NCBI GenBank assembly: GCA_938001865.1
Contig: CALLAW010000009.1
Coordinates: forward strand, 1-32,108
Source: an uncultured Saprospiraceae bacterium
Lineage (GTDB): Bacteria; Bacteroidota; Bacteroidia; Chitinophagales; Saprospiraceae
Direction of reading: 5' to 3'
Length of the DNA stretch: 32,108 nt
Below, piece by piece: positions 7,917 through 16,600 of the stretch; within the stretch, counting starts at the first letter, position 1; every line of letters begins with the position of its first letter. Below the pieces are notes generated by a model, which saw only the letters and a list, made by a program, of their open reading frames with translations, made no database searches and was not told where the DNA came from. Position numbers and translations under genes: made by a program.

Positions 7917-8480
7917 ATGAAAAATTTAACGCCTAACAAAAGAACAAGCTTGATAGCAGTCGCTTGCTTAGCATTTGGTGGACTCTTCTTCCAATCATGC
8001 GAGGAGTCAGCTGTCGGAGGCTGCACAGATCCAGAATCAACTAACTTCGATGCACTTGCTGAGGAGGATGATGGATCATGTATTTATGAGTCGGATAAGT
8101 TTTTAGGCATCTATGTTGGTCCGCTTGATTGCATTAGCTTCCCGACGCTGTCTAATGATAGTACAACTGTAGAGATTACACAAGGCATCTACGAAACAAG
8201 AGATAGCGTCAAGGTAACATTCTCTGGAGGGAATCTGCCGCCACTCTCACTGGCAGGTACGATTGATGGGAATGATCTTGAAGTATCTGGTACGTTGAAT
8301 GGTGTGCCATACACTCAAAATGGAGAAGTCGTCATCCTCAATGTCGAAGCAGAGTCAAAGGTTACATTATCTGATGACGAGTCATCTCTCGAAGGGGACT
8401 TCTCAGTCGTAGGGAAGAACTCGGTAAGTGGTTCGACATTGATAGATACTGACTGCTTCTACGAAGGAATAAAGCAATAA
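7917..8480 (+). CDS. Lipoprotein with a GCTDPESTNFD...DDGSC motif
   Basis: The protein has 187 residues. The signal peptide ends in a lipobox (FFQSC, Cys28), so the mature protein should be lipid-anchored. Immediately after it comes GCTDPESTNFDALAEEDDGS followed by CIY, a short two-Cys Asp-rich motif seen in many exported Bacteroidota proteins and suspected to bind metal. The rest is predicted beta-rich (TTVEITQGIYETRDSVKVTFSG, then repeated glycine and valine strands) and resembles small beta-sandwich lipoproteins; no enzyme motif is seen. It starts 20 nt after the preceding small gene and is the last gene of the ffh run, closed by the terminator at 8530-8569. Function unknown. Confidence 0.8.
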   Translation: MKNLTPNKRTSLIAVACLAFGGLFFQSCEESAVGGCTDPESTNFDALAEEDDGSCIYESDKFLGIYVGPLDCISFPTLSNDSTTVEITQGIYETRDSVKVTFSGGNLPPLSLAGTIDGNDLEVSGTLNGVPYTQNGEVVILNVEAESKVTLSDDESSLEGDFSVVGKNSVSGSTLIDTDCFYEGIKQ

Positions 8481-8529
8481 GGCAATAAGAAAGGATCAAT
8501 CGATAATTAGATAAGGAAAAGATTCTCTA

Positions 8530-8569
8530 GCGAGGAGCATTCTATATGGGATGTTCCTCGCTTTTTTTT
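8530..8569 (+). terminator. Rho-independent terminator of the ffh run
   Basis: Arms GCGAGGAGCAT (8530-8540) and ATGTTCCTCGC (8551-8561) pair with one G-T wobble around a 10-nt loop, followed directly by eight T (8562-8569). This is a strong intrinsic terminator 50 bp after the lipoprotein stop. Confidence 0.9.
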
Positions 8570-8584
8570 GGATTGTGATCTAGT

Positions 8585-8620
8585 CAAAAAAAATCATCCT
8601 TATCAAGAGCTCTCTCTTGA
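8585..8620 (-). terminator. Probable terminator of the mqnA-bshB1 run
   Basis: On the minus strand TCAAGAG-AGAG-CTCTTGA (8603-8620) forms a perfect 7-bp stem 10 nt past the bshB1 stop, followed after 9 nt by a run of eight T (plus-strand A run 8585-8592). The gap before the T run is longer than ideal. It converges with the plus-strand terminator at 8530-8569. Confidence 0.5.
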
Positions 8621-8629
8621 GTGTATCAT

Positions 8630-9367
8630 CTAGAGTGTGTCATAGAGGTCATTGACCTTGAGATAGGCATCGACAGTAAATCCCTCTGCATAAGTAGCAC
8701 CGATCTGTCTTCCATATACTCTAGCTTTACCTTCGACGAACTTGATGAAGTCTTCGGAAGAGATGGGAGTTTGTGGTCCATCTTCATTGGGATTGTAAAA
8801 TTGGGTTTTGAATGCCATGATTGCAGCTAACTTTTCATCCATCGACTCTGTGATATCTATCGCAAAGTCAGGAGTATATGAGTAATCTTGGATATAATGA
8901 TATACTCTGCTTGGTCTCCACGGCTCTTGGGCTAGACCATCGGTATCAGTAGTCTCTATCTTCACTAATCCTGAGAGGAAGCATGCCTCGCTGATGAGAG
9001 TTGCAGCCCTTCCATGATCAGGATGTCTATCCTTACGAGCATTCGCTAGTACGATATCTGGTCTGCTACTTCTAATCGCTGAGATGAGTGGCAGGTGAGT
9101 CTGTTCGTTGACCGTAAAGAAACCATCTTTGTAGTGTAGATTGGTCCTGAAGGTTGCCTTGCTGATTATTGCTGAGTCTGATGCCTCTTGGAGTCGAGTA
9201 GGCTTATCACCTCTTGTTCCCAATTCTCCTCCGGTCAGGTCTACAATGCCAAAGGTCTTGCCACGGCGTTGATGGTTGATCAGCGTACCGATACATCCGA
9301 GTTCGACATCGTCAGGATGGACTCCGATTCCTAGTAGGTCTACTTTGACTGGTTGGTCTGTAATCAT
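8630..9367 (-). CDS. bshB1: Bacillithiol biosynthesis deacetylase BshB1
   Basis: The protein has 245 residues, the normal length. It belongs to the LmbE/PIG-L zinc deacetylases and should remove the acetyl group from GlcNAc-malate, the second step of bacillithiol synthesis; bacillithiol is the low-molecular-weight thiol of many Bacteroidota and Firmicutes. The zinc and catalytic residues are visible: HPDD (17-20), with Cys nearby in ELGCIGTL, and RHPDHGR (114-120). The family signatures IVDLTGGELGTRG, WRPSRVYHYIQ and GATYAEGF are also present and separate BshB1 from general LmbE proteins. It starts 13 nt after the fabH stop and is the last gene of the minus-strand run that begins at mqnA. bshA and bshC are not in the window. 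Confidence 0.93.
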   Translation of the reverse strand: MITDQPVKVDLLGIGVHPDDVELGCIGTLINHQRRGKTFGIVDLTGGELGTRGDKPTRLQEASDSAIISKATFRTNLHYKDGFFTVNEQTHLPLISAIRSSRPDIVLANARKDRHPDHGRAATLISEACFLSGLVKIETTDTDGLAQEPWRPSRVYHYIQDYSYTPDFAIDITESMDEKLAAIMAFKTQFYNPNEDGPQTPISSEDFIKFVEGKARVYGRQIGATYAEGFTVDAYLKVNDLYDTL

Positions 9368-9380
9368 ATCTCTGAGGTTA

Positions 9381-10436
9381 CTACATCCTTACAAGTGCCG
9401 ATCCCCATGTGAAGCCACTGCCAAATGCTGCTAGGCAAAGGAGGCTTCCCTTGATCAGCTTACCAGCTTTCTTTGCTTCAGAGATTGCGATTGGTATGGA
9501 TGCGGCAGTGGTGTTTCCGTATTTTTGGATATTGTTAAATACTTTGTTGTCAGGGAGTTGGAGTACCTTTTGTACGAATTGCGATATCCTGAGATTGGCT
9601 TGATGTGGGATCAATAGATCGATATCTTCTGTACTCAACGCAACTGCCTTCAATGCTTCTTGGATCACTTGGGGAAATTTCACCACGGCATTTTTAAAGA
9701 CTAATTGTCCAGTCATATTGGGATACAGACCATCATCGAACATCTTCTGTGTTACAAATACGTCACCTGGAGTATCTTTTTCTTCATATCCAAAGTGTTC
9801 TTTACCTAAGTGGTAGCCACCATGACTCCCTGGATTGATCATTGCGAGATGCTCTGCATGCGTACCATCACTATGGAGCTTGGTTGTAAGTATTCCAGAG
9901 TTTTCTTCTTCTGTTGCTTTGACGATTACCGCACCAGCCCCATCGCCAAAGATGACACTCACTCCTCTGCCTCTTGTAGAGAAGTCCATGCCCATGCTAT
10001 GCATTTCGGCACCGACCAGCAAGATAGTCTTGTACATACCTGACTTGATGAACTGATCAGCAACTGAGAGACCATAGACGAAGCCACTACATTGATTCCT
10101 TATATCTAGAGCACCGATTTCTGTCTTAGTAATGCCGAGCTCTCTTTGTAAGAGCACCCCACACCCTGGAAAATAGTAATCGGGTGATAATGTAGCGAAG
10201 ATGATGAAGTCAATTTCTTCGACAGAGATACCAGCGTCTTTACAAGCCTCTCTAGTCGCATGAGCTGCAAGTGTGGTAGTCGTCTCTTCATGTTTCTTAG
10301 CAAATCTTCTTTCTTTGATTCCAGTCCGTTCGGTGATCCATTCGTCAGTGGTATCCATGTAAGTTGACATCTTTTCATTGCTATAGACAGTCTCTGGTAC
10401 GTAATGACCAGCACCTACAATTTGAGCATTTGGCAT
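9381..10436 (-). CDS. fabH: 3-oxoacyl-ACP synthase III (FabH)
   Basis: The protein has 351 residues from the ATG at 10436, which begins MPNAQIVGAGHYVPETVY, the usual N-terminus; the longer frame to 10472 adds an unlikely 12-residue tail. It condenses acetyl-CoA or a branched acyl-CoA with malonyl-ACP to start fatty-acid synthesis. The thiolase-fold catalytic triad is complete: Cys116 (RNQCSGFVYGL), His278 (LIPHQANLRI) and Asn308 (QKYGNTTAASIP). The glycine-rich FGDGAGAV motif is also present. It is slightly longer than the E. coli enzyme (about 317 residues), with an insert around the GSHGGYHLGKEHFG segment. This is common among Bacteroidota FabH paralogues, so a specialised starter role is possible. 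It lies 51 bp after the mscS-like gene and 13 bp before bshB1, probably in one transcript. Confidence 0.93.
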   Translation of the reverse strand: MPNAQIVGAGHYVPETVYSNEKMSTYMDTTDEWITERTGIKERRFAKKHEETTTTLAAHATREACKDAGISVEEIDFIIFATLSPDYYFPGCGVLLQRELGITKTEIGALDIRNQCSGFVYGLSVADQFIKSGMYKTILLVGAEMHSMGMDFSTRGRGVSVIFGDGAGAVIVKATEEENSGILTTKLHSDGTHAEHLAMINPGSHGGYHLGKEHFGYEEKDTPGDVFVTQKMFDDGLYPNMTGQLVFKNAVVKFPQVIQEALKAVALSTEDIDLLIPHQANLRISQFVQKVLQLPDNKVFNNIQKYGNTTAASIPIAISEAKKAGKLIKGSLLCLAAFGSGFTWGSALVRM

Positions 10437-10487
10437 TGATTTCGATTTAGTTGTGGATGTGCAAGATAGCAAATTTCTAGATTGGTG

Positions 10488-11315
10488 CTATGCTCCGATC
10501 TCTCCTAACTCTACGCCTTCACTGTATGCGACCTTGATATTGTGCTTACCGAAGGCAAGTTTGACTGCTTGAGTGGTTTCAAAATAAGCGACCTCGTAAT
10601 CTTCAACTAAGCAGTATGGTTTGATATCTAGTACTATGCTATGTGTGTCAAATGTACCGATCCCAACGATAGCTTTGGGGTCTGTCTGAAGATGAGGACA
10701 AGTGGCAAGTGCCTCTCTGATGATACCTTCTACCTTGTCAAATGTCTCAGCATACGGCATATAGACATTGATATTGAGCCTGATCATACCATCTTCATCT
10801 GACGAATTGGTGATGACATCACTGATAGCAGTGCCATTAGGTATGATGACTGTCTCGTTATCTAATGTCCTAAGCATCGTATTGATAATCTGCACACCTG
10901 TCACAAATCCTCTATACTCACCGATGATGATAAAGTCTCCAACCTTGTATGGCTTGAAGATTAAGATCAAGATCCCTGCCGCGATATGTCCTAAGCTTCC
11001 CTGGAGTGCCATACCCACTGCAAATCCTACAGCCGCAATCATCGCCACGAATGATGAAGTCTCTACGCCGAGGATACCGGCTGCTACCAAGATGACAGCA
11101 ATCTTCAATCCTGCCGAGATGATTGAGAGTAGGAATGGTTTGATCTCAGGGCTAAGCGCCGATCGGTCAAATGATGCAGTGATGATCTTCAGTATTTTGC
11201 CTACGAGCCATAACCCTACAAATAATACTAATCCTGCTCCTATGAGTTTGGGAGACCACTCGATCAGCCCATTGAGTAATTCGCTAGCCTTGGCTTGGAT
11301 ATCTGCTATGTCCAT
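10488..11315 (-). CDS. mscS: Small-conductance mechanosensitive channel (MscS family)
   Basis: The protein has 275 residues, close to E. coli MscS (286). It opens under membrane tension and releases solutes on osmotic downshock. Three hydrophobic segments lie at about 22-45, 63-85 and 88-118. The third is the pore helix with its Gly/Ala-rich pattern (AAVGFAVGMALQGSLGHIAAG), followed by the hallmark FKPYKVGDFI and then a beta domain with VIIPNGTAISDVITN. The C-terminal alpha/beta vestibule domain completes the fold. The start overlaps the end of mqnA by 32 bp, which suggests coupled expression. The overlap is longer than usual, but no later start would keep the first amphipathic helix. Confidence 0.93.
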   Translation of the reverse strand: MDIADIQAKASELLNGLIEWSPKLIGAGLVLFVGLWLVGKILKIITASFDRSALSPEIKPFLLSIISAGLKIAVILVAAGILGVETSSFVAMIAAVGFAVGMALQGSLGHIAAGILILIFKPYKVGDFIIIGEYRGFVTGVQIINTMLRTLDNETVIIPNGTAISDVITNSSDEDGMIRLNINVYMPYAETFDKVEGIIREALATCPHLQTDPKAIVGIGTFDTHSIVLDIKPYCLVEDYEVAYFETTQAVKLAFGKHNIKVAYSEGVELGEIGA

Positions 11316-12051
11316 GTTGATGTGTTTCTAATTTTTGTAGAAACAAATTTAGGGCTTCTCTCAGAGAATCATCAAATGTAAAGACAATATTCTGAGTCAA
11401 GTAGGTCATCAGTTGCGTACTCTGGTGCTGCAGATGATCTGGGATCCAAAGCTCAGGTTGATCCATACCCTTACCAAAAGCAATATCTATCTCATCAGTA
11501 ACCTGTGTACTCACTGTATCTCGAGCTATCCATACTGCAAATACAAAGGGGAGTCCTGTATGAGCTTTCCAAGCAGCACCAAGATCATACTTGTATTGAT
11601 AGTTAGACTCTAGGTCAAATACCTTGTCGCCAATCGCGAGGATACTCTCTTGATTGTAATCATTGCTCTGGCTGACATACTGCGGGAAGATCTGCCAATA
11701 TTCATGGCAGAGTATCTGGACAAGGCGGTTGGATGTGTTACTCTGAGGATCAAGATGAAGCTCTGATACTGATTGGATGGGGACTTGAGATAATATCGCT
11801 ACGGTATCTACCTCTCCATCACACCCGATGCAGTATGAGTCCAGTAGCCTATAATCATCAACTCTATCTAGTGCTCCGACTGGGATCAATGCAATATCTG
11901 CAGTACCATCTACAAAGTGCTGACTGCACAGAGATGGTGGGCCTAGCAGCAGCTCCACATCCGTAGATCTAGAGTCCAATAATGAGAGCCCATGGAGGAA
12001 TGGGAGAGTATTGTAATATTCGACACAAGCAAGTTTGAGCCTAGATATCAT
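11284..12051 (-). CDS. mqnA: Chorismate dehydratase MqnA (futalosine menaquinone pathway)
   Basis: The protein has 255 residues. MqnA converts chorismate to 3-enolpyruvylbenzoate, the first step of the futalosine route to menaquinone, the respiratory quinone of most Bacteroidota. It has the periplasmic-binding-like fold of the family, with the N-terminal VEYYNTLPFLHGL, the DIALIPVGAL segment, and DLGAAWKAHTGLPFVFAVW near residue 165, all strong signatures. The start ATG at 12051 has a TACTTTTG box about 40 bp upstream (12091-12098). It is the first gene of the minus-strand run with mscS, fabH and bshB1. The other mqn genes are not in the window. Confidence 0.93.
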   Translation of the reverse strand: MISRLKLACVEYYNTLPFLHGLSLLDSRSTDVELLLGPPSLCSQHFVDGTADIALIPVGALDRVDDYRLLDSYCIGCDGEVDTVAILSQVPIQSVSELHLDPQSNTSNRLVQILCHEYWQIFPQYVSQSNDYNQESILAIGDKVFDLESNYQYKYDLGAAWKAHTGLPFVFAVWIARDTVSTQVTDEIDIAFGKGMDQPELWIPDHLQHQSTQLMTYLTQNIVFTFDDSLREALNLFLQKLETHQHGHSRYPSQG

Positions 12052-12090
12052 GAGTTGTTATTCACATTTATGGAGAGTCAATATTGAGGG

Positions 12091-12098
12091 CAAAAGTA
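12091..12098 (-). promoter_or_regulatory. -7 box TACTTTTG for the mqnA run
   Basis: On the minus strand this matches TAnnTTTG, with a TTG 16 nt upstream as a possible -33 element. It lies 40-47 bp before the mqnA start, giving a leader of about 33 nt. Confidence 0.5.
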
Positions 12099-12415
12099 AC
12101 CGATAGTCGTCTAACAAGGATTACCTTTATAAGACAATCTGATTGCCGAGATGTTTACAGATGTTCTATGCATTGATAGACTTCCTCTAGATCTTGAGCA
12201 GAGATATTGGAATATTACAATCGGTACAACACTTTGATTGCGAGAGTTGTTACTCAGGGTGTGATCAATATCTCTGATTGGACTGTTAGATTGTCCAGCT
12301 ATATACCAGCTATAGAATGGATACTCTAGGTAAATGAAGTCGATGATACGTGGAGGACAATCATGATTTGCGAGCTCCATTTGGCTAGACCAATCTCTAA
12401 TACAATACTAAAGCA
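12099..12415. other. Divergent spacer between mqnA and the epimerase gene, nothing recognised
   Basis: About 320 bp between the mqnA promoter and the TTG start at 12416. The minus frame 12111-12380 has no recognisable protein character. No hairpin with a T tract, tRNA signature or clear TAnnTTTG box for the plus-strand gene was seen. Confidence 0.5.
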
Positions 12416-13402
12416 TTGAAAAATAAAATACTTATCATTGGTGGTACTGGATTCGTAGGGAGTCACTTGGTAGAGGAGGCATGGACCCGCGGGTTGGATG
12501 TCCATATCACATCTCGCAGTCAGTCTACCTTGAAGTATGTCACAGGGATCCCTCTTACTAACCATCAGATAGACCTGTTTGATGAGGACGCTGTCCGCGA
12601 GCTGATTAGCACAGAACGGTTTGATTACATCATCTTGAGTGCAGGTATGACACATGGGAGTCCAGCTGACCTTCATCGAGTCAATGCAGCATTTGGCGGT
12701 AAGCTCTGTAAGCTGATTATAGAGGAAAACCTTGAGATCAAAAGAATCACATATATCAGTAGTCTCGCAGCGATGGGCCCAGCTGACTATGATGTCAGAG
12801 GTAAGCTCTATACTGACTCTACGCCTCGACCGATCACTGAGTATGGTAAGTCTAAGCTCCAAGGAGAACAGCTCTTCAGACTCTATCCTGTACTGCCATA
12901 TACGATAGTCAGACCTGGGATGATCTATGGTCCACATGATGAGAGACGATTGCCACTCTACAAGCTCATCGCCAATGGTTGGATACCCAAAGTCGGTAAT
13001 GAAGAGCAACATCTCTCTCTCATCTATGTCAAGGATATGGCACGGGCTACGCTAGAAGTGACATTGCGAGGAAGGATATTTAAGACATACCATATCACAC
13101 ATCATCAGACCGTAACTACACAAGAGTATCTCTCTCAAGTAGCTCATGTCTTGGATGTCACTCCCAAGCAACTTCCGATTAGTAAGTCACTGCTCAGTCT
13201 TGCAGCATTGGTCAATGAGGGCTATTGCAAAATCAGAAATAAAGAACCGTACCTTACACGGCAATCTGCTAAGGAAATGAAGGCATATAGTTGGGAAGCA
13301 GACATCTCAGAGCTTACCAGTATGGGATTTGAAGCAAAATACTCTCTAGGTGAAGGGTTGAAGGAAACAATGGAGTGGTACATCGATACCAAATTATTGT
13401 AA
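12416..13402 (+). CDS. NAD-dependent epimerase/dehydratase (extended SDR), TTG start
   Basis: The protein has 328 residues, the usual length for extended short-chain dehydrogenases acting on nucleotide sugars or similar. The start codon is TTG at 12416 (MKNKILIIGGTGFVGSH): the Rossmann motif GGTGFVG (9-15) begins so close to this codon that no later start is possible, and no ATG precedes it. The catalytic pair is Tyr143 and Lys147 (YGKSK), with the upstream Ser in TYISSLAAMGP. The C-terminal substrate-binding part has the RPGMIYGPHD motif. The substrate cannot be told from sequence: a sugar nucleotide, hydroxysteroid or dihydroflavonol-like substrate are all possible. It stands alone between a divergent and a same-strand gene, with 245 bp before the next start. 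Confidence 0.88.
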   Translation: MKNKILIIGGTGFVGSHLVEEAWTRGLDVHITSRSQSTLKYVTGIPLTNHQIDLFDEDAVRELISTERFDYIILSAGMTHGSPADLHRVNAAFGGKLCKLIIEENLEIKRITYISSLAAMGPADYDVRGKLYTDSTPRPITEYGKSKLQGEQLFRLYPVLPYTIVRPGMIYGPHDERRLPLYKLIANGWIPKVGNEEQHLSLIYVKDMARATLEVTLRGRIFKTYHITHHQTVTTQEYLSQVAHVLDVTPKQLPISKSLLSLAALVNEGYCKIRNKEPYLTRQSAKEMKAYSWEADISELTSMGFEAKYSLGEGLKETMEWYIDTKLL

Positions 13403-13595
13403 TTCTGAGCAGCGATTGATCCTTTGATCTGCTACTAAGTATTCATCGCGTCCTCTAGATAAGTATGCCCTTCTCTCTTCGATATCAGAGATCGAGAGGT
13501 GATCTGCGATTTCATCTAAATAGTTGGATGTCGAGGGCATGAAAAGTTGATTGGAATCGTTAGATGATATGTACTACAAAAAGCGAAATTGCAAT

Positions 13596-13603
13596 TACCT
13601 TTG
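13596..13603 (+). promoter_or_regulatory. -7 box TACCTTTG for the SprB-repeat protein gene
   Basis: Exact TAnnTTTG match located after the first in-frame ATG (13564) and 45 bp before the ATG at 13648. If it is the promoter, only the later start can be used, in agreement with the signal peptide position. Confidence 0.5.
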
Positions 13604-13647
13604 TCTGCACTAATTATGTAGGCAATTCAGATTATATAACCAGCAGT

Positions 13648-16600
13648 ATGCGATACAGTCTTTTTTTGTTTTTTTCACTGATATTGAGCAGCACATTGTT
13701 TGCTCAGTTTACCAATCCAGATTGTATTGGATTTGAGGAAGTCCCACAATTCTACATTCAAGATCAGGAAGTAGGCGAAGGTGCAACGAATGTCTGCTTC
13801 ACGATGCAAGTAGACGACTACAATCTTGTGGAGTCTTTTCAGTTTCTGATCAGTTGGGATCCGACGGTACTCGAGTTTGTACAAGGTACGTTTGTGGATA
13901 CTGGCAATTTAGGTTTTCCTGTTGTCACAAATACGACGGGTAATTCGCAAGACGGGATTATTTTCGTCATCTATGAGGCGAATGGTAATCAAGAGACACT
14001 CCCTGATGGCTCGGGGTTATTTGAGATATGCTTCGATGTGATTGGTGAGCCAGGAGACAATGCGAATTTTCAGATTGTTGGAGGATTTAATGCCAATGCA
14101 GTAGAGATACTTTACGGTGGTTGTGATCCATTTAATTATCCATTTTTCTCACTTGGAGATGTTATTGTCGGTTGCAATCAACTCTATGCATCTCTGCGGC
14201 CATGCAACTCTGATAATGGGCAAGGATCTATCACGATCGAACCATGTGGAGGGTCACAACCCTATATGTATGTGATCGCAGGACCAGTGTCATCAATCGG
14301 AGATATCAGTGCCAATGGGACAGCGATTGAGAGTAATCTACCTCCTGGTGCATATACCGTTACGATTACTGATTTGCTCGGGGATACATTTACAGAAGTA
14401 GTGAATATCAATAATACTCCTGCTCTTACTATAGACCTCGTCAATGAGATGATACCAACATGTATCAAATCGACGAATGGAACTCTCAATGTATTAGGTC
14501 AGGGGGGAGAAAATATCTCAGGATTTGGGTACGAATATGCTTGGTCTAATGGACAATATACACCTGAGATAATTCAACTTGGAGTCGGAGATTATACTGT
14601 CACAGTAACTGATATCAATAACTGTACAGCCACAGAGACTTATCAATTAGACGTACCAGAGATATTGATAGATGCTACCGCAATCCCAGATACTTGTGGA
14701 AGTAGTGTCGGGTCTATCGTATTTGAAGTGTCAGGTGGCAACCCCGACGCTAACGAAGGCTATGACATTTCTATCTTTGAAGTACCTTACTCTAACCTTT
14801 CAATATCTAGTGATGTCATCCCTGGTCTTACAGTAGGATCATATGTGATCGAGGTGAAAGATGTAGATGGTTGTGATGCTGATACTATAGTAATCATTGA
14901 AGACGTCGAAGCTACAATTACGACTAATACAACGACCACTGGGGTGACATGTAACGGAGATTGTGATGGAGGTTTTGACTTAGAAATAGTGCAAGGAGGC
15001 AATTACCTCTTTGATCCAGTAGTCAATCTGAATAATGACGTCGCCTCAGACGTGCAAATACTTAATAATAATATCATCGCAAGTAACCTCTGCCCTGGAT
15101 CGTGGATGGTCTCTGCCTCTAATCAAGCTACTGGTTGTCCATTTGATACGATCATTGTCATTATTGAGCCGGATCCAGTCACGCTGGTTGTAGGTCAGAC
15201 ATTTAATAGTACGAGTTGTGATAATCCAGATGGACAGATATTCCTGGATGCAAATGGAGGTACTGGTGCATATGATTATATCTGGTCACCAGATGTCAAT
15301 AATACGAATACATTACTCCAAGCCGAAGAAGGAATCTATAATATCACGGTACAAGATGTCAATGGATGTACTGCGAGTACAGTTGCTGAAGTATTACAAG
15401 ACGAAATCCCTGATGTCATTATTGTCATCGAATCTGGTATTGGATGCAATGGAAGCAGTCAAGGAATACTCTCAGCATCTCCTGACGGTGACAGTCCAGC
15501 GAACTATACCTATGTATGGAATAATCTTACCCTCGGAGTCCAGCATGACACTGGACAGATGACAGAGGTCGATGCCGGTGTGTATGAAGTCATCATGACA
15601 GAGATCACTTCGGGATGTACCTCACTGAATACTCAGGAGATATTAGTAACTAATGAATTGACTTTTGAGGTTACAGGCACTGACTTGACATGTAACGGTT
15701 CTGAGGACGGCATCGTCGAAATATTCAATGTGGTAGGTGGAGATGGGCAGTACTCGGTCACATGGGATGATTATCCTCTAGAAGATGGCCTGATATTGAC
15801 TGGAGCAGATGCAGGAGTGATCAATTTCACTGTAATGGATATGCAAGGCTGCAGCGTGCCAGGAACATACACTCTCAATCAGCCAGCTAGTATTCAATTG
15901 GATCTCGATTTTTCACAATATACCTTCCCGACATGTAGCGATTCTGAGGATGGAATGATCAATGTGTTCGTAGCGAATGGGAGTGGTAATCTCTACACAT
16001 TTGATTGGCCAGACCCCATACCTGATGAGAGCAATGTAACCTCTAGTACTGCTACAGGGTTCGGTGAGGGCACATTTGAAGTGATCGTCATTGATCAGAG
16101 TAATGGATGTATGGATACTTTACCTTTCCTGATGGAATCACCTAGTCCGATCGAGCTTGATTTGAATCAAAGTATCATCATCGGTCCTGAGTGTGTGGGG
16201 AGATGTGATGGTTTTGTTGACTTGGAGATTATGGGAGGTACACCATCTACTAATAACTTTGATTACCTCATAGAGTGGGAAGATGGGAGTGATAGCTTTG
16301 AGAGGGACAACCTGTGTCCTGGCTTCTATGTCGTAACTGTGACTGACGGCAATAATTGTACGAGAGAACTCGAGATAGACTTCGAATTACAAGGAGACAT
16401 CCTGACCCTTGAGATCGATTCAGTACTGACAAGTAGTATCAGTTGTAATAACGATGCAGGAGGGCAGATTGTAGTGATTCCTGAGGGTGGAGTTGGTAGT
16501 GTTGATAATTATTTCTATGAGTGGACTGATGGTGTGTCGACATCATCGATAGCTACCAATCTGGAAGCTGGACTCTATGACATCACAGTTACTGATGAGA

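Noticed and set aside
12111-12380. Minus-strand frame of 89 codons in the mqnA-epimerase spacer
   Set aside because: Its composition looks random, with no signal peptide, helix or recognised motif.
12326-13012. Minus-strand frame of 228 codons
   Set aside because: It runs antisense to the epimerase gene, which has clear Rossmann and YxxxK motifs.
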